A stretch of DNA of 64,000 nucleotides, from positions 124,001-188,000 of the IMG/VR virus record IMGVR_UViG_3300044638_006750; one strand, written 5' to 3'. The stretch comes from a virus. The position numbers were made by a program, and so were the translations under genes. Position 1 is the first letter of the stretch; the number at the start of each line of letters is the position of its first letter. Positions 8,974 through 17,073 of this stretch are shown here, in pieces. A model generated the notes under the pieces. That model ran no database searches and was not told the origin of the DNA. It saw only the letters and a list, made by a program, of their open reading frames with translations.

Positions 8974-9651
8974 TTATATAAATAATTTTGCTTTATTAAT
9001 ATCTTTAATATTATTAATTTTTGTAATTTGTGATTTAGGAATATAGATATTGTTAAATACTATAGATCTATCCAGTAGTTTATTTACCATCTCAAATAGA
9101 AATAATGTCTTTAATTCATGAGGTAATATGGTTTGTTTAACTAGATCCAAAGCACTGTCTGTTAGATATAAACATTCTGACCATAAAAAGGGTAAATCAT
9201 AGAATAAATATTCTACCTTATCAGGATTTAAACATCCAATGTTGAAATTATTTTTTTTACCCTTGATCAGAAATAGCGTATTCTGTGACGGCTTAAGCAT
9301 TTTACTAAAATTAAATCTGGTAATAATACCATTATTAATAAAAATAGCTCCCTTATTAGATTCTCTTTGTTCAATATAGGACACAATAGATGCTATTTGA
9401 CTACTAGTATCGTACTGTTTATTTTCTAAGAAATGTATATTTTTTTTATGGGCGGATGAAGATATGGTTTTTTTGATTCGTTCTGATTCAAAACCGGTTA
9501 GTAGGTAGATGGGATTGTGCTTATATATGGTTCTAATTAGTTCTATTTGATGTTCTATTAGAGTATATCCCCGTATATTAATTAAAGACTTGGGGCCAAA
9601 TGACTTCATGCCCTTAGTAATTTCAGGAATAATAAAAACTATATCAATCAT
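8974..9651 (-). CDS. nucleotidyltransferase-like protein with a degenerate nucleotide loop
   Basis: A 225-residue protein. The N-terminal third follows the plan of sugar-1-phosphate or phosphocholine nucleotidyltransferases: an opening strand (IDIVFIIP), a PKSL element carrying the expected Lys, LIEHQIELI, then a TGFESERI strand-helix and LENKQYDTSSQIASI. The Gly-rich G-x-G-x-R loop expected after the first strand is replaced by EITKGMKSFG, so activity is doubtful. It overlaps the upstream gene by 4 bases (ATGA). A role in activating a glycan substituent, or a decayed enzyme, are both possible. Confidence 0.55.
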   Translation of the reverse strand: MIDIVFIIPEITKGMKSFGPKSLINIRGYTLIEHQIELIRTIYKHNPIYLLTGFESERIKKTISSSAHKKNIHFLENKQYDTSSQIASIVSYIEQRESNKGAIFINNGIITRFNFSKMLKPSQNTLFLIKGKKNNFNIGCLNPDKVEYLFYDLPFLWSECLYLTDSALDLVKQTILPHELKTLFLFEMVNKLLDRSIVFNNIYIPKSQITKINNIKDINKAKLFI

Positions 9652-10376
9652 TTATATATTAAATATGGACAGCTTGGATTATCTTGAAAAAATAGTGCGG
9701 TTTCATAAAAGAATTTGGGCTTATCAGATCCAAGAATCTTATATGTATCATATGTCATAAATAATCCATCCAGATTTGTGAGACTAGATAGTCTTATTGC
9801 ATATTTTTGATCAATCACCATATCTATGTGTGCGTTGTTCATTATGTCTTCTAAATTATCCAAGGTATCCTGATTAGATACATACAAAAAACCTTTAGAG
9901 TCATATTTATCCAATAATACATCAACACATGAAATAATAGAAATTGGCTCATCTATATGAGGTAATATTTTACTAGCTTTCCATGGCACCGACAAATGTT
10001 TCTCAAAGGATGCCACCATATCGCCTTCTATTGTTTTACCAAAACACACGACATTTTTCGGCTTAAAAGAAGCATTATTAATACTGTCTATAATAGTTTG
10101 AACAGATTTATTTAAAGTATCAAAATTTAAGACTAGAGTATAATGTATCTGGTTGTTTCGTAATATAATTTCTTTGATTTGTTCTTTATTAATGGACTGT
10201 TGATTTTTTTCTAGTGTTTCACTACCAAAAGCATAAGAACAACTATATGGATGAATAGTATGATTAATACTGTCGATTATGATACTATCATTAGTAATAC
10301 TTTCCGGTATGCCAAACTCACACCACTCATCTTCTGAATAAAAAATACATTTTTTGCAGTATGTTGTGTCCATCAA
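9648..10376 (-). CDS. hypothetical protein with N-terminal Cys cluster, GT-A-like
   Basis: A 242-residue protein. The N-terminus has C-x2-C-x8-C (CKKCIFYSEDEWC), probably a metal site. From about residue 78 the sequence HYTLVLNFDTLNKSVQTIID resembles the first strand and helix of GT-A glycosyltransferases, but no D-x-D is obvious. Its start overlaps the stop of the gene before it and its stop overlaps the next start, both by 4 bases. The call is a weak structural impression. Confidence 0.45.
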   Translation of the reverse strand: MMDTTYCKKCIFYSEDEWCEFGIPESITNDSIIIDSINHTIHPYSCSYAFGSETLEKNQQSINKEQIKEIILRNNQIHYTLVLNFDTLNKSVQTIIDSINNASFKPKNVVCFGKTIEGDMVASFEKHLSVPWKASKILPHIDEPISIISCVDVLLDKYDSKGFLYVSNQDTLDNLEDIMNNAHIDMVIDQKYAIRLSSLTNLDGLFMTYDTYKILGSDKPKFFYETALFFQDNPSCPYLIYK

Positions 10377-10756
10377 TACTGGATCCTCTTTAGGGTAAAA
10401 ATAGTTTTAAAGTTATCTTCTACCATTTTATATAATATAATTTTTGGCTCTAAAGAAATGATATAATTAATAATATTCATAGGTTCTGTATGATGTTTGA
10501 TATCTCTCAAAAGAGATAATCCTGCATCTACCTCTATAGAATTTTTGGACAGAGCATCTATAATTTTACTATAGTCTAATAGGCTAATTACCAGCTCCCC
10601 TTCAATTCTTATTTTTTGCAGAATGGAATTTATGGTCGGTATTTTTTTATCCTCTGGTACTTTATCTAATCCGTTATATCGGATGGCGATTTGTGAATAG
10701 TCTGGTAATTGCTGAATTTCTGCAAAGTTTTCTTGATCTAAACATACTAAATTCAT
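10373..10756 (-). CDS. hypothetical protein
   Basis: A 127-residue protein. The middle (KIPTINSILQKIRIEGELVISLLDY) looks like the C-terminal half of a class I methyltransferase, where a helix leads into the GG-x-L-x-I strand, but the SAM-binding N-terminal half is missing. It could be a remnant or an unrelated alpha/beta protein. It is coupled to both neighbours by ATGA overlaps. Confidence 0.45.
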   Translation of the reverse strand: MNLVCLDQENFAEIQQLPDYSQIAIRYNGLDKVPEDKKIPTINSILQKIRIEGELVISLLDYSKIIDALSKNSIEVDAGLSLLRDIKHHTEPMNIINYIISLEPKIILYKMVEDNFKTIFTLKRIQY

Positions 10757-11508
10757 AGTAGCATCGCTTTCTTGAGTTGGTTTGCAAAGGTTTTAAAATC
10801 ATAATTTAAGCTAGTATTATTACTGTTCATTATATTTTTAGAATTAATAGTTTTTTGTTCTATTATATCTTTCATAAAAATTGCACTAGATCCAGATGAA
10901 ATGGCAACATAACTATCCAGAATATTTGAACATATTATTAAAGCGTATGTAGAAAAGTATTCAACTAATTTATTATAATCCATGTATTTGCTAAAGTCAA
11001 TCAATACTTCTATCTTGGACACCCCACCCATATCATATATAATATCTGTTAGTATTTTATCATGATTTTTATCTAATATAAGAATTTTATCATTTTTAAT
11101 TTTTGAGGTATTTTTGGTTTTTGGTATAGCAATTCTCAAATTTTTCTCAAAGATTTTATTGTTATTTGGATGTAAATTTATAACATTAAAAAGAGACAAT
11201 CTTTGCTTAATTAAAAATATGTCTTCTTTTTTCAGATAAGACATGTCATCGTGAATAAATAGTGTAAATTGTTTGATTCCGCTATTCGCATAATTATTTA
11301 CTAAATGAGGATTATGTATAAATACTCTGTAGTCATTTAATATAACATGTTTAGCCGTAAAATACTGTAGATCGCTTATTTGATTAGCTCTAATAATTTT
11401 ATCAGATAATTCAGACTCCATCAATAAATCAAAACAAGAATTATTGTTGATATATTGTATCAACGAATTATTTTCTGATCCATAAATTTTGTTATATGTA
11501 TTACTCAT
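10753..11508 (-). CDS. hypothetical protein, possible GT-B-like
   Basis: A 251-residue alpha/beta protein. Strand-like stretches KQFTLFIHDD, DKILILDKN, KIEVLIDF and ALIICSN are spaced like the two halves of a GT-B fold, but no donor-binding E-x7-E is seen. Overlaps of 8 and 4 bases join it to its neighbours. It may form part of a family with the similarly built genes at 8336-8971 and 11501-12379. Confidence 0.45.
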   Translation of the reverse strand: MSNTYNKIYGSENNSLIQYINNNSCFDLLMESELSDKIIRANQISDLQYFTAKHVILNDYRVFIHNPHLVNNYANSGIKQFTLFIHDDMSYLKKEDIFLIKQRLSLFNVINLHPNNNKIFEKNLRIAIPKTKNTSKIKNDKILILDKNHDKILTDIIYDMGGVSKIEVLIDFSKYMDYNKLVEYFSTYALIICSNILDSYVAISSGSSAIFMKDIIEQKTINSKNIMNSNNTSLNYDFKTFANQLKKAMLL

Positions 11509-12379
11509 AAAGACTACCGAGATCCAGTTTAGTTGACATAGTATAATGAATATTTGTGGCTTTATCTATACAGGACAGTTTTTTAAGCAATGAATCGTGG
11601 TCTATATGGTCATAGAAATTATTGCATTTTTGGAACTTAAATATTCGTTTGTTAGTAGATATAGTCTCAATATTATATCTCTTATCTAGGTTATATTTAC
11701 CTATAATTCTTTTATGGCTTTGTAGAGCATAGTAATACTCGATATCGGATATAAAAACAGCATTGATTTGCAATAAACAATCTATGCTATTAATAACAGA
11801 AATACGATAGTCGTCTGTAATGTTTCCACTAATACTGAGAATAACTTTTGTACTGCTTGGTGCGATTCCTATTTTTTTATGTAGATTTTCTATAAAGTCT
11901 AGAACCTTTTGTTCTTCTGTTGACTCTATGGCAAGAACTAGTATAGTATTTCTGAATCTTGCAGCTTCATAAAACACACAAACTAGATCTTCGATTATAT
12001 GGATATCTTGATTAAAGTTTAGAATAGCTCCAAATTTATAGTAATTATCAAATACGCGATTCAACTTAATTTTGTTTTGATTATATGAAACAATAAAATC
12101 TAGTTTTAGACTATCTATATGATTTTGATTCAATATATTTTGAGCTACGTCATTAGTGACACAAACTTTTGAAACAAGACTATATGCTTTAGGAAAATCT
12201 ATATATTCTATATATGGAATTCTAGGAAAAACAATATTTTTTGTATATTTTCTAGATATAAAAAGTTTATCATATAAAGTAAACTGCAAAATAGTTTTTT
12301 GAGAAGGATTAAAATGCTCTGCAATAGTCTCAGCTAACTTAGATTGTGATTCTTGTATTAATATAACATTATTATTCAT
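11501..12379 (-). CDS. hypothetical protein, GT-B-like
   Basis: A 292-residue protein. The centre (YKFGAILNFNQDIHIIEDLV then NTILVLAIE and TKVILSISG) matches the strand order of the C-terminal Rossmann half of GT4-type glycosyltransferases, and the protein lies directly downstream of a true GT4 gene. The usual E-G-F-G-x2-x3-E motif is absent, so it may be a diverged or non-catalytic partner. It overlaps the upstream fragment by 8 bases. Confidence 0.45.
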   Translation of the reverse strand: MNNNVILIQESQSKLAETIAEHFNPSQKTILQFTLYDKLFISRKYTKNIVFPRIPYIEYIDFPKAYSLVSKVCVTNDVAQNILNQNHIDSLKLDFIVSYNQNKIKLNRVFDNYYKFGAILNFNQDIHIIEDLVCVFYEAARFRNTILVLAIESTEEQKVLDFIENLHKKIGIAPSSTKVILSISGNITDDYRISVINSIDCLLQINAVFISDIEYYYALQSHKRIIGKYNLDKRYNIETISTNKRIFKFQKCNNFYDHIDHDSLLKKLSCIDKATNIHYTMSTKLDLGSLYE

Positions 12380-12665
12380 GACGAGGATCTTTGATGTGTG
12401 CGTATTCTATAAAATCATCATTGAGTTTTTGTTTATTACTATAAAAAGCTATTAATGTATTGTTATTCTTGATAACAGTATTAAAATATGCAATTGCGTC
12501 AGACCAAGAATAATTAGAAATTTTTTGATTACCCATTTCAAACCCTAGTGTCAATTTTTCTAACATGTTCAGTATAAAATAAGAATTAATATGATGGGCA
12601 CCATTAAGAAATTGACTACAGATTCTATCCAGCTTTTGGATATCTGACTCGCCCAAAGACTGCAC
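12372..12665 (-). CDS. C-terminal fragment cut off from the upstream glycosyltransferase
   Basis: A 97-residue open frame whose only start is a GTG at 12665 with no clear ribosome binding site. The frame is open for 35 more sense codons upstream (to 12770) and begins exactly after the TAA that ends the GT4 gene, in the same frame. Read through that TAA, the joined protein would continue FKW-x-KRLLELYQQ, the usual closing helix of a GT4 enzyme. I therefore read it as the tail of an interrupted 578-codon gene, translated only if reinitiation, readthrough or the GTG works. The tail itself is helical and of unknown role. Confidence 0.5.
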   Translation of the reverse strand: MQSLGESDIQKLDRICSQFLNGAHHINSYFILNMLEKLTLGFEMGNQKISNYSWSDAIAYFNTVIKNNNTLIAFYSNKQKLNDDFIEYAHIKDPRHE

Positions 12666-12770
12666 AATTTCTGGTGTTAGGTATGGTTTGGGTTGTATTT
12701 TTTTTATTTCGTCATACTTATTAGTATGGGCTGTTTGTTGTTTTTGTTGATATAGTTCTAAGAGTCGTTT

Positions 12771-14066
12771 TTACCATTTAAATATAATATGATTCCAGCT
12801 ATAATGATCTATACAGTTATTTCTTGTTGTAATTCTATTTCTATACTTAATGGGATAAGGAATATAAAGAAAATTATGCATAATTTCTACAAGACTATTA
12901 TTGTCTGGATAGGCCCTATAAGCCTGAGTTTCTAGCTCTTTAAATAATGTTGCGATTTGTACAGGGGTCGCGTTTAATTTTGAGACTATATCCTCCATGG
13001 CGCTATATGGGATCGTTGTGACAGGCACACCGCAAGCAGCAGCCTCTACTTGAGGCATACCGAATCCTTCGCATATTGAGTATTGTATGTACATATCAAA
13101 AGCATTATAAATATTTACCATCTGATCCAAGGTTACTCCGGATGTAACTGATGGCAAACTTGCGCTTTTATTTTTGCAATATATACAGTTTCTATGGGAT
13201 CCTGAATATACATCAGCAAATACCTTTTTGCAATTTTGACACAAATATGTCAACAATGTTCTGTTTAACATTCTGTTATCTTTAAGAAGGGTAGGTATAT
13301 CCCACCCCAAATAGTCGGGGTATCCGGTATGGAGATACAAGTACACCTTATCTGCAAAAGGAGAGTTCTCAGATGCGAGTTTGTCTATTAGCTGTCTAGT
13401 TGCTTTGATCAGCTCTGGGATTAGTTTCCTTTTTTGATTTCTCATCACAGAACCAAACACTATTTTATTTTCATCAATTTGTAGAGCTTTTTTAGCTATG
13501 CTACTATCTATTAGGCTATATGTGGTAGCATCTATCCCTGGTGATGCTGTATCTATATGATTTATATGTCCATTAGTTTGTAACTTTAAAACTTGTTCTG
13601 CCCAATCAGAATATGTAAAGATAGAATCAGCACCTAAATAAGTATCTAGCCAAGCTTCCTGCTGAGGATAAGAATCGACTGTTGGCATTACCATCCAGTG
13701 AAAACATTTTCTTAGAGGAGAGTATGCTTGATAGCAATTCATCCAATAGTCTCTTATATCTATAACCACATCTGGTTCAAAATCTATTAATGTTTTTTCA
13801 AACCTCCATCTACCAAAAGCATTTTCAGGACTAGCTGAATATTCTCCGAATCTTGGGTCTGTATTTTTAACACAGTTAGCATAATATCTCCATGTAATAT
13901 CTCGATCCCTAGGATCGTTTACCATACCATAGCAAGCCAGCTCGGCAACATGAAACGCCGGGTTCTTACTAAGTCTAGCAAGTAGTTCCTTGCCATACAC
14001 AGCATATCCAGTGCTCAAAAAACTGGCTTCATTGCACAATAAAATTTTTAATGGTTGTTGTGTCAT
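12771..14066 (-). CDS. GT4-family glycosyltransferase with zinc-ribbon insert, truncated by an in-frame TAA
   Basis: A 431-residue retaining GT-B glycosyltransferase. The N-terminal domain has FLSTGYAVYGKELL (donor-loop region); the C-terminal domain has GSVMRNQKRKL and the hallmark CEGFGMPQVEAAACG. Between them a four-Cys zinc ribbon (CQNCKK with CIYCKN about 20 residues later) is inserted, as in some phage GT4 proteins. I start at the ATG at 14066 (MTQQPLKILL), since an earlier ATG at 14108 would place a terminator hairpin inside the coding region. It ends YSWNHIIFKW then TAA, with coding potential continuing in frame to 12372. Confidence 0.8.
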   Translation of the reverse strand: MTQQPLKILLCNEASFLSTGYAVYGKELLARLSKNPAFHVAELACYGMVNDPRDRDITWRYYANCVKNTDPRFGEYSASPENAFGRWRFEKTLIDFEPDVVIDIRDYWMNCYQAYSPLRKCFHWMVMPTVDSYPQQEAWLDTYLGADSIFTYSDWAEQVLKLQTNGHINHIDTASPGIDATTYSLIDSSIAKKALQIDENKIVFGSVMRNQKRKLIPELIKATRQLIDKLASENSPFADKVYLYLHTGYPDYLGWDIPTLLKDNRMLNRTLLTYLCQNCKKVFADVYSGSHRNCIYCKNKSASLPSVTSGVTLDQMVNIYNAFDMYIQYSICEGFGMPQVEAAACGVPVTTIPYSAMEDIVSKLNATPVQIATLFKELETQAYRAYPDNNSLVEIMHNFLYIPYPIKYRNRITTRNNCIDHYSWNHIIFKW

Positions 14067-14072
14067 TATACG

Positions 14073-14100
14073 AAAAAGGGCTATGTTATTAGCATAGCCC
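14073..14100 (-). terminator. Rho-independent terminator after ssb
   Basis: On the minus strand GGGCTATG, a 7-base loop and CATAGCCC form an 8-bp stem followed by TTTTT. It lies 30 bases after the ssb stop and just before the glycosyltransferase start, so it would end the ssb transcript. Confidence 0.8.
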
Positions 14101-14129
14101 TGTTTCATTCCACTTCTTATGACGATATC

Positions 14130-14501
14130 TTAGAATGCGACCGTTTCTTCCTTAGATTCTTCCTTGCGTGAAGATAGCTTAGTAATCTTAGAAAAGTTAT
14201 TGACACGAATCTTGAGAGAAGAATGCTTAACTCCATCCTTTTCCCAAGAATCATTTCTAATAGAACCTTCCACAAGAACTAGATCGCCCTTCTTGAAGGA
14301 CTTTCCGATAATCTCAGCACCCGTATCCCATGCTTCACACGGAATGAAAGATGTGATCTTATCCTTACTTCCATTAGCCTTGGTATATTCTCTAGAAGTA
14401 GCTACTGTAAAGTTAACTACTGAAGTTTCCTTACCATTACTGCTAATTGATCTAAGCTCAGGATCTCTAGCTAAATTTCCACGAATAATAACAATATTCA
14501 T
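14130..14501 (-). CDS. ssb: single-stranded DNA-binding protein
   Basis: A 123-residue protein with the bacterial-type SSB OB fold: MNIVIIRGNLARDPELR at the N-terminus, VVNFTVATSREY and the FIPCEAWDTGAEII strand, then GDLVLVEGSIR. It coats single-stranded DNA during phage replication. The tail is short and ends ETVAF, acidic with a terminal Phe as needed for partner contacts. AAGGAG lies before the ATG. It appears to be its own transcript, with a GGTGTT element about 59 bases upstream and a strong terminator downstream. Confidence 0.92.
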   Translation of the reverse strand: MNIVIIRGNLARDPELRSISSNGKETSVVNFTVATSREYTKANGSKDKITSFIPCEAWDTGAEIIGKSFKKGDLVLVEGSIRNDSWEKDGVKHSSLKIRVNNFSKITKLSSRKEESKEETVAF

Positions 14502-14543
14502 CGTTTTCGACTCCTTGTTTAAAAACCAAAATGTCCCAACACT

Positions 14544-14560
14544 GGTATATTATAAACACC
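14544..14560 (-). promoter_or_regulatory. candidate phage promoter element before ssb
   Basis: Minus strand GGTGTTTATAATATACC, 59 bases before the ssb ATG. It contains TATAAT and shares the GGTGT start with six other gap elements in this window. Confidence 0.45.
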
Positions 14561-14572
14561 GTCCCACGCAAG

Positions 14573-16189
14573 TCAAGCCATCGGCAGATAACATTTTTCA
14601 ACGATTAGGTCGTTCTTCTTCGATGACTTCGTACCCTTAAAAATAAGAATATTACCTTCAAATAATTGGTTACGATATAAAGATAGCTGTTCGGTAAAGA
14701 ATATCAATGAATCTACATATCCTGTACTGTCAGAGATGCTTACAAAAGCCATCTCATTACCTTTATTCTTTCCGTTCTTAATTTTAATCACATTCATTCC
14801 ATCTATTTCTCCAGCCATAATAATAGATTTTCTTTGAGAGTCCTTGAACTCTTTACATGTTGTATTAGTCATACTAATATCATAAGAATCTACTTTAGAA
14901 TATGTAATATTAATGCCCAATAAAGCATTCTCATTATCGCATACCCACTCTATTTTATCTTCTAGTGAATATGGAGGTTTAATTAGAGATGTTATCAAGC
15001 CCAACAAAATATTCCTACGATTCTGTGTAATCTTTGGTTTTTTTACCAAAATATTCATCAGTTGAACAATATTAAATTGTTTGATATCTAGAGATAATAC
15101 ATATTCTATTTCTTTGGCTGTTAACTCGCTAGCTATATCATAATCAAATAACATCTCAGTTCTACTCTTCTTAATATAGCTAAAGGCTCCACTACAAATC
15201 ATAGCTTTTGCGGCGGTAGAGTTTATTTTCAATAGTAGCTTAAATAATATTTCTACCCACGACATATTGTATACATCTAAATTTTTAGATATGTCTACAA
15301 TCTTGTTATAAACAGAATCACCAACACCTTTTATGTCTGTTAGACCAAAATAAATCTTATTATGATGTATCACAAAAAACTGATTAAGTAATCTATAGTC
15401 TGGAACGCAAATTTCTATATCCATATCAGTTGCGTTTTTAACTAGTTCTTTAATTTCTTGTTGAGGATCTATTTTATCTTTGGCATACTTAAGGTAGGAC
15501 GCAAAGAATATCTTGGGGAAGTGGGCTTTGCTGAAAGCTGATAAATATGCATTTATAGCATAGCTAACTGCATGAGATTTATTAAAAGAGTATCTTTGAC
15601 TTTTTTCAATCCAGCTAAAAATCTGCTCTGCTTCGCTTTCATTAACTAAACCAGTAGCTTTGCACCCTTGAATAAAAATAATCTTAAGTTTTGCCATTTC
15701 TTCTGGCTTTTTCTTGCCAATGGCTTTTCTTAACTGGTCTGCTTCCTGTAAATCGAAACCAGCTATTTTTTGAGCTATTTCCATCGCCTGTTCTTGATAA
15801 ACCATTTCTCCAAAAGTGGTTTTGAGAATAGGCTCTAGTGCAGGATTAAAGTAATCTATAGACTCTTCGCCATTCTTTTTGTCTATAAAATGATTACTAA
15901 CCGTTTTCCCATCCCTAATAGCTTCCAGACACCCAGGTCGCATAATACTAATGAGGGCGGAAAGTTCTTCAATATTAGACGGTTTAAGCTTTCTCGCCAT
16001 GCTTTGTCCAAGACGAGACTCTAACTGAAAACAACCCTTTGTGTTTCCAGAAGAAAGCATGTCCCATGTTCTTTTACAGTCAAAATTTATAGAGTTCATA
16101 TCTATAGAAAAATCTATCTTTGGCATAGCGCCTTCGGATTTCTCTATGATTGGAAATCTACAACCACAATCAAAAGTATAATATTCCAT
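14573..16189 (-). CDS. dnaE: DNA polymerase III alpha subunit, C-terminal half (split gene)
   Basis: A 538-residue protein matching the fingers to OB-fold part of DnaE-type polymerases. CFQLESRLGQSMARKL and ISIMRPG (residues about 53-87) open the fingers, GEMVYQEQ and ADQLRKAIGKKK continue it, YSFNKSHAVSYA follows, a helix-hairpin-helix-like GVGDS lies near 290, and an OB domain (residues about 440-538, IIMAGEIDGM onward) closes it. The three catalytic Asp residues are not here but in the separate N-terminal half at 17066-18943. The first 20 residues contain FDCGCRFPI, absent from cellular DnaE and possibly a metal or docking site. The gene starts 1 base after the exonuclease stop. Confidence 0.9.
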   Translation of the reverse strand: MEYYTFDCGCRFPIIEKSEGAMPKIDFSIDMNSINFDCKRTWDMLSSGNTKGCFQLESRLGQSMARKLKPSNIEELSALISIMRPGCLEAIRDGKTVSNHFIDKKNGEESIDYFNPALEPILKTTFGEMVYQEQAMEIAQKIAGFDLQEADQLRKAIGKKKPEEMAKLKIIFIQGCKATGLVNESEAEQIFSWIEKSQRYSFNKSHAVSYAINAYLSAFSKAHFPKIFFASYLKYAKDKIDPQQEIKELVKNATDMDIEICVPDYRLLNQFFVIHHNKIYFGLTDIKGVGDSVYNKIVDISKNLDVYNMSWVEILFKLLLKINSTAAKAMICSGAFSYIKKSRTEMLFDYDIASELTAKEIEYVLSLDIKQFNIVQLMNILVKKPKITQNRRNILLGLITSLIKPPYSLEDKIEWVCDNENALLGINITYSKVDSYDISMTNTTCKEFKDSQRKSIIMAGEIDGMNVIKIKNGKNKGNEMAFVSISDSTGYVDSLIFFTEQLSLYRNQLFEGNILIFKGTKSSKKNDLIVEKCYLPMA

Positions 16190-16190
16190 C

Positions 16191-16895
16191 CTAAGTCATC
16201 AATGGTTTAGAAAATGAGTCCTTGAATTTAACTTTACTTGCCAGTTTTCTGTGAAGTTTCAAAAATCTAATCAAAATATCTGCTGTATCTTTTACGTCTT
16301 TAAGTGCATCGTGAGCACCATCTTTGCTAATACCTAAATAATCTCTAAGATTATCTAATGTATAGCTCTTTAGTTCTTTTGATCCTTCGAACCAATAAAA
16401 AACTAAATTCATAATATCTATTACATCTCTCGGATAAAATAAAGACGAATTACCTTCTTTATTAACATTCTTATATTTTACGCTTAGTTTTTGAACTATA
16501 GGCAAATCAAACCTATTAATATTATAGCCAGCCGCTATGGGAGCAGTAAAGCACGATTTTTTCTCTGAACGAATATGATACATATCTAAGTAGGATGTAA
16601 ACATTTTCCATCCAGCATCCTGCTTCGGATATGATTTCCATTGTGAGAGGATATCGTCTTTTGATGATCCTCTCACCTTGGCATGAAAATCCAAAACGTC
16701 TGAGTCTTCGTAGGAATAGCTGCTATTTTGTTCCAAAGCCTCTGGCTTGAGATTTATATTAAACTCGGAGTCTGGTATGACTTCCAGTTTAAATGGATCT
16801 ACAATAATAGCGGCTATTTGAACAGGACTACAAACATTGGGGTCTTTACCGTCAGTTTCTAAATCGAACACACAAATTTTTTGATTATTAGCCAT
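16191..16895 (-). CDS. DnaQ-like 3'-5' proofreading exonuclease
   Basis: A 234-residue DEDDh exonuclease. Exo I is FDLETDG (residues about 10-16), Exo II YNINRFD (about 123), and Exo III HDALKDVKDTA (about 194-204), with the His that defines the DEDDh class. It would remove mismatched 3' ends made by the split polymerase, like the epsilon subunit. Its gene lies between the two polymerase halves and overlaps the small gene before it by 8 bases, so all are probably made from one message. Confidence 0.88.
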   Translation of the reverse strand: MANNQKICVFDLETDGKDPNVCSPVQIAAIIVDPFKLEVIPDSEFNINLKPEALEQNSSYSYEDSDVLDFHAKVRGSSKDDILSQWKSYPKQDAGWKMFTSYLDMYHIRSEKKSCFTAPIAAGYNINRFDLPIVQKLSVKYKNVNKEGNSSLFYPRDVIDIMNLVFYWFEGSKELKSYTLDNLRDYLGISKDGAHDALKDVKDTADILIRFLKLHRKLASKVKFKDSFSKPLMT

Positions 16896-17073
16896 TAATT
16901 ACCACTGCTGTTCCTGGGGCAAAAAAAGTTTTGTTAGCCGCATTGGACACGTCCTCTGCATTAATAGATTTGCAACAGCTAACCTTAATCGTATCAATTT
17001 TTCTATACTGAGTGTCAGAACCATGAACTTTAAATTCTTGTCCAACATTTAGCTCAGAAAATAGTTTATTCAT
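16888..17073 (-). CDS. hypothetical small protein between the polymerase halves
   Basis: A 61-residue protein (MNKLFSELNVGQEFKV onward) of beta-rich look, with a GTAVVING end. I choose the ATG at 17073, preceded by a strong GGAGGT at 5 bases; an ATG 12 bases upstream has none. Its ribosome binding site and start lie within the last codons of the polymerase N-terminal half, so the two are coupled. The same small fold is often seen in phages as an unknown protein; function unknown. Confidence 0.6.
   Translation of the reverse strand: MNKLFSELNVGQEFKVHGSDTQYRKIDTIKVSCCKSINAEDVSNAANKTFFAPGTAVVING

Noticed and set aside
12771-12773. Reassigned stop codon as the cause of the interrupted glycosyltransferase.
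   Set aside because: TAA ends other intact genes at natural positions in this window, so general reassignment is unlikely; the case stands as a local change.
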